Source of the DNA: Rhizobium sp. CG5
GTDB taxonomy: Bacteria > Pseudomonadota > Alphaproteobacteria > Rhizobiales > Rhizobiaceae
Length of the DNA stretch: 64,000 nucleotides
Assembly: GCF_023701945.1 (NCBI RefSeq)
Contig: NZ_JABAEF010000012.1
Span: forward strand, 81,922-145,921
Direction: 5' to 3'
Within the stretch, counting starts at the first letter, position 1; every line of letters begins with the position of its first letter. Below, piece after piece: positions 55,681 through 64,000 of this stretch. The notes under the pieces were generated by a model. That model saw only the letters and a program-made list of their open reading frames with translations, was not told the origin of the DNA and did no database searches. The position numbers and the translations under genes are program-made.

Positions 55681-57666
55681 CTACAGCAGCAGCCGGAACT
55701 TGGCAAAGCCATCGGCACCATCGCCGGCATCCTCGATCTTGGCGCCCTTCACATCGCCGATGAACGCGCGGGCCTTCGGGCCGGTCTCGAAAATCGCCGT
55801 GGCGCCGTCGACCGGCGCAAAGCTCCAGTTGTCGTCAGCCGACGGATTGATCGTGCCCTGATCGATGATGTAGCGCACGATCACGTCGCGATTGGTATCG
55901 GGTGCCACGAAGATCACCTTGTCGCTGGCAATCTCGGGGAATTTACCGCCGCCGCCAGCCCGGTAATTGTTGGTCGCCACGACGAAACGCTGTGAGGGAT
56001 CAATGGGCTGGCCGAAGACGCTGAGCTTCTTGATACGGCTTGATTCCGGATTGACGGCCTTTCCGTCCTTGTCGTATTTCGCCGGAACCGACAGGTCGAT
56101 CTGGTAGGTCACGCCATCGATGACGTCGAAATTGTAGGATGGGAAATCCGGGTTCAGCAGCGGCACGTCCTTGGCGCCGGCCGCCACCTGGTTGAACATG
56201 CCGGCCGACATTTCCAGCCAGTTCTTGACCTGCTCTCCGGTGATCAGCACGGCCTGCACGGTATTGGGATAGAGGTAGAGATCGGCGACATTCTTGATGG
56301 CAATGTCACCCGCCGCCACATCGGTATAAAAGTCGGCGCCGCCACGGCCGCCTGCCTTGAAGGGCGCCGCTGCCGAGAGGATCGGCAGATCCTTGTACTC
56401 TGTCTCCTTCAGCATGTCGCGCAGGTACCAGGTCTGCGCGTTGGACACGATCTGCACCGACGGATCGTCGGCCACCAGCGCAAAATAGGAGTAGAGCGGC
56501 GCCGAGGTCTTGCCGACCGGCGTGCGGACATAGTCGAGCGTCGCCTGGTGCTCCTCGGCGACCGAAGCCACCACCTCCGGCTTGTCGGCGGTGTCGGCGA
56601 CGATCTTGCGGTTCTCGTCGCGGTGATAGATCGGTCGCGCCTCGCAGGTGAAGTCGACGATCTTCCAGCTCTGGCCGTCCTTTTCGATCAAAAGGTCGAT
56701 GAGGCCCATATGCGAGCCCCAGAAGCCGGCCATGACAGCCGGCTTGCCGAGCAGCGTGCCCTTGACCGGATCGGCGCCGGGCACGTCGTCAAAACTCTTC
56801 GGGCCGGGGAAGACCAGATGCTGGTGGCCGGTGAAGACCGCATCGATGCCCTCGACTCCGGCGAGATAGAGCGAGGCGTTTTCCATACGGTCGGTCTGGC
56901 CGTGGCCGTCAATGCCGGAATGGGAGAGCGCCACGATGATATCGGCGCCTTGCTCCTTCATGACCGGCACCCAGGCGCGGGCCGCGGCAACGATATCACG
57001 GGTCTGCGCCCGGCCTTCGAGATTCTTGGCGTCCCACAGCATGACCTGCGGCGGCACGAAACCGATGAAGCCGATCTTGATCGGGTTCTCGTTGCCGGCG
57101 CCGTCCTTGATCATCCTGTCGAGAATGACATAAGGCTTGAAAAACAGCTGGTCCTGCTTGGCGTCTTCCGCCAGTTCGCCTTTGGTCAGGTTGGCACAGA
57201 CGATCGGAAACTGCGCGCCGCCCAGCGTGTTGAACATGAAGTCCAGGCCGTAGTTGAATTCGTGGTTGCCGAGCGTGCCGCAATCGTAGCCGAGCACGTT
57301 CATCGCCTTGATGATGGGGTGCAGGTCGCCGGCCTTCATGCCCTTCTTGTAGGCCATGTAATCGCCCATCGGATTGCCCTGCAGCAGGTCGCCATTGTCG
57401 ATCAGCAGGGAGTTGCCGGCCTCGGCGCGGATGGCGTCGATCAGGCTTGCGGTGCGCGCCAGACCCATCGTGTCATTGGGCTTGTCGGCATAGTAGTCGT
57501 AGGGCATCACATTGACGTGGATATCGGTGGTTTCCATCAGCCGCAGATGGGCCTGGGCGGCATTGGCGCGGGCGGCGAAGGGATGCAGGACGACAAGAGC
57601 CGAAGTCGCGGCGAAGCCGGTCAGAAGAGAGCGACGGGAAATGGGGTGCAGGTCTATCAGCGACAT
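55681..57666 (-). CDS. cpdB: 2',3'-cyclic-nucleotide 2'-phosphodiesterase/3'-nucleotidase, Tat-exported
   Basis: This is a 661-residue protein. The N terminus has a twin-arginine signal (SRRSLLTGFAATSALVVLHPFAARA). The metallophosphatase domain carries TTDIHVN, NGDLLQGN, GNHEFNYG and ALSHSGID, all metal-site blocks. The C-terminal 5'-nucleotidase domain (near 380-640) supplies substrate binding. It degrades 2',3'-cyclic nucleotides in the periplasm to release phosphate and nucleosides. Confidence 0.94.
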   Translation of the reverse strand: MSLIDLHPISRRSLLTGFAATSALVVLHPFAARANAAQAHLRLMETTDIHVNVMPYDYYADKPNDTMGLARTASLIDAIRAEAGNSLLIDNGDLLQGNPMGDYMAYKKGMKAGDLHPIIKAMNVLGYDCGTLGNHEFNYGLDFMFNTLGGAQFPIVCANLTKGELAEDAKQDQLFFKPYVILDRMIKDGAGNENPIKIGFIGFVPPQVMLWDAKNLEGRAQTRDIVAAARAWVPVMKEQGADIIVALSHSGIDGHGQTDRMENASLYLAGVEGIDAVFTGHQHLVFPGPKSFDDVPGADPVKGTLLGKPAVMAGFWGSHMGLIDLLIEKDGQSWKIVDFTCEARPIYHRDENRKIVADTADKPEVVASVAEEHQATLDYVRTPVGKTSAPLYSYFALVADDPSVQIVSNAQTWYLRDMLKETEYKDLPILSAAAPFKAGGRGGADFYTDVAAGDIAIKNVADLYLYPNTVQAVLITGEQVKNWLEMSAGMFNQVAAGAKDVPLLNPDFPSYNFDVIDGVTYQIDLSVPAKYDKDGKAVNPESSRIKKLSVFGQPIDPSQRFVVATNNYRAGGGGKFPEIASDKVIFVAPDTNRDVIVRYIIDQGTINPSADDNWSFAPVDGATAIFETGPKARAFIGDVKGAKIEDAGDGADGFAKFRLLL

Positions 57667-57809
57667 GGCAATCTCCTACGTAAAGCTGGCCTAATGGCGA
57701 ACAGAGATAAGGCCAATTGCGAAGATGTGCATCCGGAAAATGACAAGGGTATGATGTTGAGCGGCACGCGCTGCCCGCAATGGCGAGGAATTGTCCCGAT
57801 CTGATCCGC

Positions 57810-58148
57810 CTATCGGCAGAGAACCGGCCGGACCTCTCGATGGAAGTGTCGGAAATAGGCTGACATCTGCGCCAGTGAATTGCTGGTCTGCTTGATCTGG
57901 ATGCCGAGCCTGCCGTCGCGGCGCCAGCGCACGGTGCCCTCGATCAGGCCGATATCGTCATTTTCGATGACGATATTGCTACCGGTCGCCGCATGGAACC
58001 TGCCGCTGAGCTCGACAGCGATGCCCGTCCGCGACACGTTCAGGACGCGGCCGACAGCCTGCTGGTTGAGGTATTTGACGGTGCTGTCGATGCGGCAGCG
58101 GTTGCGCTGCACTTTTCGGCCATCCATCTTCAAATTGCTTTGCATCAT
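57810..58148 (-). CDS. PilZ domain protein
   Basis: This is a 112-residue protein starting at the double ATG 58148/58145 after GAGGGGAG. DGRKVQRNRCR gives the Arg-rich motif and NVSRTGIAVEL the NxSxxG motif, so c-di-GMP binding is plausible. The rest is a beta barrel (IVIENDDIGLIEGTVRWRR). No membrane or effector domain is attached. Confidence 0.85.
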   Translation of the reverse strand: MMQSNLKMDGRKVQRNRCRIDSTVKYLNQQAVGRVLNVSRTGIAVELSGRFHAATGSNIVIENDDIGLIEGTVRWRRDGRLGIQIKQTSNSLAQMSAYFRHFHREVRPVLCR

Positions 58149-58248
58149 CGCTCCCCTCAAAAGACCTGTCTCCGAATGTGACAAGTCTATGAGGCATTGG
58201 TTGCAAGCAGCTGAAACGATTCACTCAATTTGCAATGACCGGTGCATT

Positions 58249-58710
58249 TCAAAGCCCGACATTCGGCCGGTCGATGATTTCGCGCAGCGCGAAGCTGGAA
58301 TTGATCTTGACGACATGGGGCAGGGCCGAAAGCCAGTCCCGGTGGATGCGCTCGTAATCCTCCAGATCCTTGGCGGCGACCCGCAGGATGTAATCGTATT
58401 CGCCCGACATCAGGTAACAGACGAGAACATTGGGACAGAGTTTCACCGCCGCCTCGAATTCCGTCAGGGTCTTGGCGAACTGCCCCGACAGCGAGATGTG
58501 GACGATCACCATCATCTTGTAGTCCAGCGCCTTGTGGGAGAGCCGCGCGTGATAGCCGCTGATCACACCGGTCCGCTCCAGGATATCGAGCCGCCGTGAA
58601 CAGGCCGAGGCCGACAGCCCGACCCGTTCGGCAAGCTCCGCATTGGAGATCCGGCCCTCAGCCTGCAATGTCTTCATGATGGCAAGATCAATGGTATCGG
58701 GCTGCGCCAT
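58249..58710 (-). CDS. Lrp/AsnC family regulator, probable regulator of alanine dehydrogenase
   Basis: This is a 153-residue protein. I chose the ATG at 58710 (MAQPDTIDLAIMKTLQAEGR) as in other Lrp proteins; the frame is open 45 codons further upstream. It has the AsnC-type helix-turn-helix (NAELAERVGLSASACSRRLDILE) and the RAM ligand domain (GEYDYILRVAAKDLEDYERI). It is divergent from ald across 157 bp, as AldR-type regulators usually are. Confidence 0.93.
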   Translation of the reverse strand: MAQPDTIDLAIMKTLQAEGRISNAELAERVGLSASACSRRLDILERTGVISGYHARLSHKALDYKMMVIVHISLSGQFAKTLTEFEAAVKLCPNVLVCYLMSGEYDYILRVAAKDLEDYERIHRDWLSALPHVVKINSSFALREIIDRPNVGL

Positions 58711-58867
58711 GCGTGGAACCTTCGAAAACTGGAGAATAAGCGCAATGATCGTCGAAAATCGGCGGTTCTGCAATCGCTCTTCGCAAGGACATTCGGCGCA
58801 AATTCTGGTTTCTTTTCGCAGGTGGAAAAAGACGGCGAAAGCCATTCAAACGTGAGAGGAACGCTAA

Positions 58868-59986
58868 ATGCGTGTCGGTTGCCCGAAGGAAATCAAAAAC
58901 CATGAATATCGTGTTGGGCTGACGCCCGGCGCCGTCCGGGAATATGTGGCCCATGGCCATGAGGTTCTGATCGAGACGGGAGCGGGAGCCGGCATCGGCG
59001 CGGACGATGGCGCCTATAGGGCTGCCGGCGCGAAGATTGCCGCGACCGCGAGGGATGTCTTTGCCAAGTCCGACATGGTGGTCAAGGTCAAGGAACCGCA
59101 GCCGTCCGAATGGGCGCAGCTGCGCGACGGCCAGATCCTCTATACCTATTTGCACCTCGCCCCCGATCCGGAACAGACCAGGGGCCTTTTGGAGAGCGGC
59201 GTGACCGCCATCGCCTATGAAACCGTCACCGACGAGCGCGGCGGCTTGCCGCTGCTGGCGCCGATGTCGGAAGTCGCCGGCCGCCTGGCCATCCAGGCCG
59301 GCGCGACGGCGCTGCAGAAGGCCTATGGCGGCCGTGGCATCCTGCTCGGTGGCGTTCCGGGCGTTCTGCCGGCCAAGGTCACGGTCATCGGCGGCGGCGT
59401 CGTCGGCCTGCATGCGGCCCGCATGGCCGCCGGCCTTGGCGCCGATGTCACCATCCTCGACCGCTCGCTGCCGCGCCTGCGCCAGCTCGACGATCTCTTT
59501 GCCGGCCGGGTTCACACCGTCTATTCGACCATCGACGCGCTGGAGCGGGAAGTCTTTGCCGCCGACCTGGTGATCGGTGCCGTGCTGATCCCCGGCGCTG
59601 CGGCTCCGAAGCTGGTCACCCGCGAAATGCTGTCCGGCATGCAGAAGGGCGCCGTCATCGTCGACGTGGCGATCGACCAGGGCGGCTGCTTCGAGACCTC
59701 CCATGCCACGACCCATTCCGAACCGACCTATGAGGTCGACGGCATCGTGCATTATTGCGTGGCCAATATGCCGGGTGCCGTGCCGGTCACCTCCACCCAG
59801 GCGCTGAACAACGCGACGCTGGTGCATGGCCTGGCGCTCGCCGATCGCGGCCTGCGCGCCATCGCCGAGGATCGCCATCTGCGCAATGGTCTCAATGTCC
59901 ACAAGGGCCGGATCACCAACCAGCCGGTGGCAGAGGCGCTCGGCTATGAAGCCCTCAGCCCGGAAAGCGTCCTGAACGTTGCCTGA
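58868..59986 (+). CDS. ald: Alanine dehydrogenase
   Basis: This is a 372-residue protein starting [21 protein letters not shown]. The NAD-binding [20 protein letters not shown] and the substrate region [11 protein letters not shown] are both typical. It interconverts L-alanine and pyruvate plus ammonia with NAD. The divergent Lrp gene is the probable activator in response to alanine. A terminator follows. Confidence 0.96.
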   Translation: MRVGCPKEIKNHEYRVGLTPGAVREYVAHGHEVLIETGAGAGIGADDGAYRAAGAKIAATARDVFAKSDMVVKVKEPQPSEWAQLRDGQILYTYLHLAPDPEQTRGLLESGVTAIAYETVTDERGGLPLLAPMSEVAGRLAIQAGATALQKAYGGRGILLGGVPGVLPAKVTVIGGGVVGLHAARMAAGLGADVTILDRSLPRLRQLDDLFAGRVHTVYSTIDALEREVFAADLVIGAVLIPGAAAPKLVTREMLSGMQKGAVIVDVAIDQGGCFETSHATTHSEPTYEVDGIVHYCVANMPGAVPVTSTQALNNATLVHGLALADRGLRAIAEDRHLRNGLNVHKGRITNQPVAEALGYEALSPESVLNVA

Positions 59987-60060
59987 CGCGGCGTGAAGTC
60001 TTTCAGGGCGCATCCCGTAGAGTCAGGTCCAAAAACAATGCGGTGATGCGTCTGTTCAGG

Positions 60061-60094
60061 GCCGGCCAGCTTCGTCTGGCCGGCTCTCTTTATT
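60061..60094 (+). terminator. Terminator after ald
   Basis: GCCGGCCAG and CTGGCCGGC form a perfect 9-bp stem around a CTTCGT loop, followed by a T-rich tail (TCTCTTTATTT). Confidence 0.88.
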
Positions 60095-60100
60095 TCAATC

Positions 60101-60574
60101 TCAGGCCCGGTCGATGCGGCACTGGTAACAATTGTTGCGGGCCGAGCGCACATGCACATAGGCGATATCGTCGCGCGCCAGCAGGTGCGCGGCGCGGGTC
60201 TCGATATTCTCGGTGAGCGTCACGGCGCCCGTTCCATAGACGATCCGGTCATCGTGACCGTAACCGCGCAGGATATAGTCCGGGCTGGTCTCAAGGATCG
60301 GTGCGGGAACCTCGGTTGCCGCATAGCGCGGGCAGGGCTCGGCATGCAGGAAGATCGGCCCGGTCTCGGCATAGGGCTGCAGGGACGGGAAGGGCCGGTA
60401 GGCGAGGACCAGATAATGTTCGCCTTCGCCGATCTCGGCCAGGCAATGGCGGCAGGGCAGGCCGCTGCCGGCAGCGATCTTTCGCTCAGGCGTCAGGCCA
60501 TAAGCATCGGGTGCGCCGTCCCAGTATTGCTCTGCGGTCTCAGTGGGCATGGCGGTAAAACGGATATCGGACAT
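60101..60574 (-). CDS. DUF1203 family protein
   Basis: This is a 157-residue protein starting at ATG 60574 (MSDIRFTAMPTETAEQYWDG); the longer upstream frame overlaps the divergent gene's region and has poor composition. It carries two CxxC pairs, CRHC near 43 and CYQC near the C terminus, which may bind zinc. The LAYRPFPSLQPYAETGPIFLH and VHVRSARNNCYQC segments are typical of DUF1203. Function is unknown. Confidence 0.88.
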   Translation of the reverse strand: MSDIRFTAMPTETAEQYWDGAPDAYGLTPERKIAAGSGLPCRHCLAEIGEGEHYLVLAYRPFPSLQPYAETGPIFLHAEPCPRYAATEVPAPILETSPDYILRGYGHDDRIVYGTGAVTLTENIETRAAHLLARDDIAYVHVRSARNNCYQCRIDRA

Positions 60575-60740
60575 GGGGTTCTCCTTGGAAGCTGCCCCAT
60601 TGTCACCGGCAGCCATCGCCCAAGCCACCCGAAACCTGCGCATCCCAGCGAATTCGCCCAATCTTGGCGTTTTATCTCCTCTCGCGGCTCCGCTAACCTG
60701 GCGGTGCCTTGCACGACGCCGGCGGGAAACGGGGGTTTTC

Positions 60741-61568
60741 ATGAGAACGCGGATCATCGCACTGGTTGCCGCTCTGGGGTTGTGGGGAGCGCTGTCGGCG
60801 GCACCGGCCGGAGCGGTCGGCAACAGCGACGGACCGACGCCGGAGCAGGCGGCCGAGGCCCGCACCTTCATCGTCAACAATGCGATCTTCGTGCTGTTTC
60901 ACGAAGCCGGCCATATGTTGATCTCGGAATTCGCACTGCCGGTGCTCGGTCGCGAGGAGGACGCCGTCGACGCCCTGTCGGCCATCCTGATGCTCGAAAG
61001 CGACACCGACGAATTCGACCAGGCGATCCAGGATGCCGCCGACGGCTGGTTACTGCTGGATGACAGCAAGGAGGTCTTCGTCGAGAGCGAGTTCCTCGAT
61101 ACGCACGCGCTGGACCGGCAGCGCGCCTATCAGATTCTCTGCATGATGACCGGCGCCGATGCCGAGTATTTCAAGGTGTTTGCCGATTCGATGGATTTCC
61201 CGCAATCCCGCCGCGAGGAATGCGTTGTCGAATATGAGCGGACCAAGGCCAGCTGGGCAAGCCTGCTGGAGCCCCATCTGGCTAGGAAGGGCAAGGTCGC
61301 AAACTTCGATATCCGCTACGAGCCGGCCGGCGAGGAAGCGCTGCAGATGTTCGCCGACGTGCTGCAGGAGGCAAAGGTGCTGGAGATCGTCGCAGAGAGT
61401 TTTTCAGGCACCTACGCCTTCAATGACGGCATCACGCTCGCGGCAAAAAGCTGTGGCGAACCCAACGCCTACTGGCATCCGCAGGAGCGGCAATTGACGC
61501 TGTGCTACGAGCTGGCGGTCCAGCATGTCTCCCTGATCGACGGCTATTTCAAGAACCAGAAGAAATAG
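60741..61568 (+). CDS. DUF4344 family putative metallopeptidase, exported
   Basis: This is a 275-residue protein starting at ATG 60741 (MRTRIIALVAALGLWGALSAAPAGA, a signal peptide). The mature domain has LFHEAGHMLISEF near residue 53, an HExxH zinc motif, and the DALSAILML segment that follows it in DUF4344 proteins. Cysteines at MM and REEC positions may form a disulphide. The substrate is unknown. Confidence 0.88.
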   Translation: MRTRIIALVAALGLWGALSAAPAGAVGNSDGPTPEQAAEARTFIVNNAIFVLFHEAGHMLISEFALPVLGREEDAVDALSAILMLESDTDEFDQAIQDAADGWLLLDDSKEVFVESEFLDTHALDRQRAYQILCMMTGADAEYFKVFADSMDFPQSRREECVVEYERTKASWASLLEPHLARKGKVANFDIRYEPAGEEALQMFADVLQEAKVLEIVAESFSGTYAFNDGITLAAKSCGEPNAYWHPQERQLTLCYELAVQHVSLIDGYFKNQKK

Positions 61569-61598
61569 CCGTCGCAAATCAGATGGAAGCGGGTCAGA

Positions 61599-63032
61599 TC
61601 AAAGCGAGGCGCGATCGCGCCGCATCATCTGCAGGAGTTCGGCTTCCGAGACCGGCTCGACCAGCGCGTCATAGGTATTGACCGGCGAGAAGCCGAAGCG
61701 CTGGTAGAGTTGCAGGGCGCGGGGATGATCCAGCGTATTGGTGGTGACCGTGACCTTCTGCGGATTGCTCTGCCAGGCGGCATAGAGCGCCTGCAGCAGG
61801 AACCATTTGCCAAGCCCCATGCCGAGCGCATGTTCGAACAGCCCGAAATAGGAAAGCTCGACCAGTTCTTCGCTGACCTGCGCAAATTCGTAGAAACCGG
61901 CCGGTGCGCCGTTCACGTAGAGCACGCTGATCGACACCTTGGGACTGTGGACGATGGCCTTCAGCTCGGCATCGCTCATCCGCAGCCGCTGATACCAGTG
62001 CCAGCGCGCCCCGACCTGACGGTGCAGGAAGCGGTAGAACGGCAGCGGAATGTCGACCGTGCGCATGATCGCCGTCTGGATATTGACCGGCACCGGCAGG
62101 CTCGCCTTGGGCGCTGCCGTCATCTCCAGCTGCGTGACATGGGCCTGCAGCGGTCCATGCGGTGCATGCACCACATCGTCCGGCGGGCCGGTGACGACGG
62201 GCGTCTCCGTCCGGCTTCCCCATTCCGACCACGAGCCGTCATAGAGCGTATTGTCGTGATGGCCGAGCGATTCCAGCGCCAGGGTGATGACCGCGGCGGT
62301 GACGCCGGAGCCACAGCTGGTGACGACCGGCTTCGAAAGGTCGATCTCGGCGGCGTTGAAGATCGAGCGCAGTGCTGCGAGATCTTTCAGCTGGCCGTTT
62401 TCGGAGAGAATGCCGGCCGGAACGCTGCGGGCGCCGGGCATATGGCCTGAGCGCATGCCCTCGCGCGGCTCGGGCTCGTCGCCGGTAAAGCGGCCTGCCG
62501 GCCGTGCGTCGGCGATCTGCCGTGTGCCCGCTTCGACGATCTCCATCATGTTGGCAAAGGATGTGATGCGGCTGCGGTCGAAGGCGACGTCGAATGTCGT
62601 GGTGGCCGGCTCCGGCAGGTCGGTCTGCAACGGCCGGCCGTCCTTCTTCCAGCCGTCCAGGCCGCCTTCGAGAATGTAGACGCTCTGAGCGCCCATGACG
62701 CGCAGCATCCACCAGACGCGTGGCGCCGAAAAGAAACCGGGGCCGTCATGGACGACGATCGTGTCCGTGACGCTCAACCCCAGTTTTCCCATTTCGGCGG
62801 CGAAGAATTCCGGCGAGGGCAGGGAGTGGGGAAGATTGGTCGTGTGATCGGCAATAGCGTCCTGGTCGAAGAACACAGCGCCGGGAATATGGCCCGCGGC
62901 GTATTCCAGTGCACCATTGCGCTTGTGGGCCGGCAGATACCAGGAGGCGTCGACGATTTTGAACTCCGGCGCGCCGAGCTGCTTCTCCACCCAGTCGGCA
63001 GATACGACAAAACGGCTTTTTTCCGCTGGCAT
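61599..63032 (-). CDS. sseA: 3-mercaptopyruvate sulfurtransferase fused to a GNAT acetyltransferase
   Basis: This is a 477-residue protein. The first 280 residues are two rhodanese domains; the second has the persulfide Cys in SCGSGVTAAVITLALESLG near 241. From about 315 a GNAT domain follows (SVLYVNGAPAGFYEFAQV, then LGMGLGKWFLLQAL, the acetyl-CoA loop, and ALQLYQRFGF). Usually SseA and such acetyltransferases are separate genes, often side by side, so this looks like a gene fusion. It should transfer sulfur from mercaptopyruvate. The acetyl acceptor is unknown. It is 23 bp after alaX in one operon. Confidence 0.92.
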   Translation of the reverse strand: MPAEKSRFVVSADWVEKQLGAPEFKIVDASWYLPAHKRNGALEYAAGHIPGAVFFDQDAIADHTTNLPHSLPSPEFFAAEMGKLGLSVTDTIVVHDGPGFFSAPRVWWMLRVMGAQSVYILEGGLDGWKKDGRPLQTDLPEPATTTFDVAFDRSRITSFANMMEIVEAGTRQIADARPAGRFTGDEPEPREGMRSGHMPGARSVPAGILSENGQLKDLAALRSIFNAAEIDLSKPVVTSCGSGVTAAVITLALESLGHHDNTLYDGSWSEWGSRTETPVVTGPPDDVVHAPHGPLQAHVTQLEMTAAPKASLPVPVNIQTAIMRTVDIPLPFYRFLHRQVGARWHWYQRLRMSDAELKAIVHSPKVSISVLYVNGAPAGFYEFAQVSEELVELSYFGLFEHALGMGLGKWFLLQALYAAWQSNPQKVTVTTNTLDHPRALQLYQRFGFSPVNTYDALVEPVSEAELLQMMRRDRASL

Positions 63033-63055
63033 GCTATTCTCCCTTGGGCCTTGCG

Positions 63056-63793
63056 TCAGGCAGGTTCGGCCGGGGCTCCAAAGCGAATGCGGAACCGCCG
63101 GTTTTCCTTACCCTTCTTTTCGATTTTGGCGATGTGAATCGCGCCGACCTCTTGGGTCTCGGATACATGTGTGCCGCCGCAGGGCTGGCTGTCAACGGCG
63201 GAATTCTCGCCGATGCAGACCAGGCTGACGCGGCCAAGGCCGATCGGCGGGCGGACATTCTTCGATTTGACGATGCCCGGATTGGCGATCAACTCGTCGT
63301 CGGTGATCCATTGCAGCGTGATCGGATGGTTCTGCTCGACCAGTTTCATTAGCTCGGCGGTAACCTGGTCCTTGTCGATCGTCTCCGACATGTCGAAATC
63401 GACCCGGCTTTCCTCCTCGCCGACCGCCGCACCGGTGATCGGATAGGAGCAGACCACCGACAGAAGATGGCAGGCGGTGTGCATGCGCATCAGCCTGTAG
63501 CGCCGCGCCCAGTCGACATGCAGCACCAGCTTTTCACCGACCGCGGGCAGGACCTCGCCGTCGAGCGGAACATGCACGATGATGTCCTTGGTCTGGCCGT
63601 GCCGGGTCTGGCCGAGTGCGATCTTCGCCCCGTCGGCCCGTTCCAGAAAGCCGGTATCGCCGGGCTGGCCGCCGGATGTGGCGTAAAAGCAGGTCTGGTC
63701 GAGTTCGATGCCGCCATCGTCATGCACCGCCGTCACCACGGCCTCGCAGGTCGCCAGGTAGAAGTCGTCGCGGTAAAGGGCGTTGGTCGGCAT
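63056..63793 (-). CDS. alaX: Alanyl-tRNA editing protein AlaX
   Basis: This is a 245-residue protein starting at ATG 63793; a TTG at 63811 would overlap cysK. It carries the editing-domain zinc ligands HTACH near 107-111 and CGGTH near 209-213. It hydrolyses mischarged Ser-tRNA(Ala). It lies between cysK (10 bp upstream) and sseA, implying one transcript. Confidence 0.93.
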   Translation of the reverse strand: MPTNALYRDDFYLATCEAVVTAVHDDGGIELDQTCFYATSGGQPGDTGFLERADGAKIALGQTRHGQTKDIIVHVPLDGEVLPAVGEKLVLHVDWARRYRLMRMHTACHLLSVVCSYPITGAAVGEEESRVDFDMSETIDKDQVTAELMKLVEQNHPITLQWITDDELIANPGIVKSKNVRPPIGLGRVSLVCIGENSAVDSQPCGGTHVSETQEVGAIHIAKIEKKGKENRRFRIRFGAPAEPA

Positions 63794-63803
63794 CGGGTCT
63801 GTC

Positions 63804-64000
63804 TCAGGCAATCTCGAGGGGCAGGGCGTAATCGGTCACATGCGCCAGCCATTCCGGCTTCGGCAGGCCCTTGGAGGCCAGGAAATCCGGGTTGAACAGT
63901 TTCGACTGGTAGCGATTGCCGTAGTCGCAGAGGATGGTGACGATCGTATGCCCGGGGCCGAGATCGCGCGCCAGGCGGATCGCACCGGCAATGTTGATGC
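63804..64000 (-). CDS. cysK: Cysteine synthase, C-terminal part (runs off the window)
   Basis: The frame enters from the right edge and ends in TGA at 63804-63806. Its 64 residues (INIAGAIRLARDLGPGHTI, then CDYGNRYQSKLFNPDFLASKGLP) match the end of rhizobial cysteine synthase A. The enzyme makes cysteine from O-acetylserine and sulfide. It heads the alaX-sseA operon. Confidence 0.9.
   Translation of the reverse strand, partial: INIAGAIRLARDLGPGHTIVTILCDYGNRYQSKLFNPDFLASKGLPKPEWLAHVTDYALPLEIA

Overview
The window looks like chromosome of an alphaproteobacterium of the Rhizobiaceae. The GC content is high, the B12-dependent ribonucleotide reductase NrdJ is present, and the right half has rhizobial-type housekeeping genes (gpt, usp, cinA-like, wrbA, trkH, ilvA, hlyU-like, cpdB, lrp-ald, sseA, alaX, cysK) and an intergenic palindrome typical of rhizobia. 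The genus cannot be fixed from the sequence alone.

Positions 1 to about 31.5 kb are an accessory anti-phage island. From left to right it holds: the end of an unrecognised gene; a degenerate TnsA-like protein beside a soluble FtsH-like AAA+/M41 protease; a complete operon matching Druantia type II (cytosine methyltransferase DruM, DruF, DruG and the 1958-residue DUF1998 helicase DruE), with a Vsr endonuclease facing it tail to tail; and a co-directional run of a DUF4011-helicase-nuclease-DUF3320 giant (Hhe-like), an RloC-like ATPase with a zinc-hook CxxC and an apparent anticodon-nuclease triad, and a PD-(D/E)XK protein. On the minus strand follows a four-gene operon: a Pycsar-type nucleotide cyclase, a cysteine-rich protein resembling the E2-associated family, a small membrane effector, and a protein with an RX4H motif of the HEPN type.

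The core chromosome begins at nrdJ (31.6-35.4 kb), which has two NrdR-like boxes 31 bp apart upstream. It continues with a periplasmic sensor-like protein plus chemoreceptor, a serralysin-type RTX metalloprotease with a small secreted neighbour, purine salvage (gpt), stress and redox genes, a PilZ protein, tRNA-Leu(UAA), potassium uptake and threonine deaminase. Next are an unusual ammonium transporter fused to PAS-GGDEF-EAL, a divergent azoR/LysR pair, the Tat-exported phosphodiesterase CpdB, a second PilZ protein, a divergent Lrp/alanine dehydrogenase pair, and a cysK-alaX-sseA operon in which SseA is fused to a GNAT acetyltransferase. The window ends inside cysK.

The main points of interest are the four-gene Pycsar-like operon, the RloC-like and Hhe-like run, the TnsA-like/AAA protease pair, the in-frame amber stop near the end of vsr, and the Amt-GGDEF-EAL fusion. 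All family calls come from reading motifs by eye; no database search was run.
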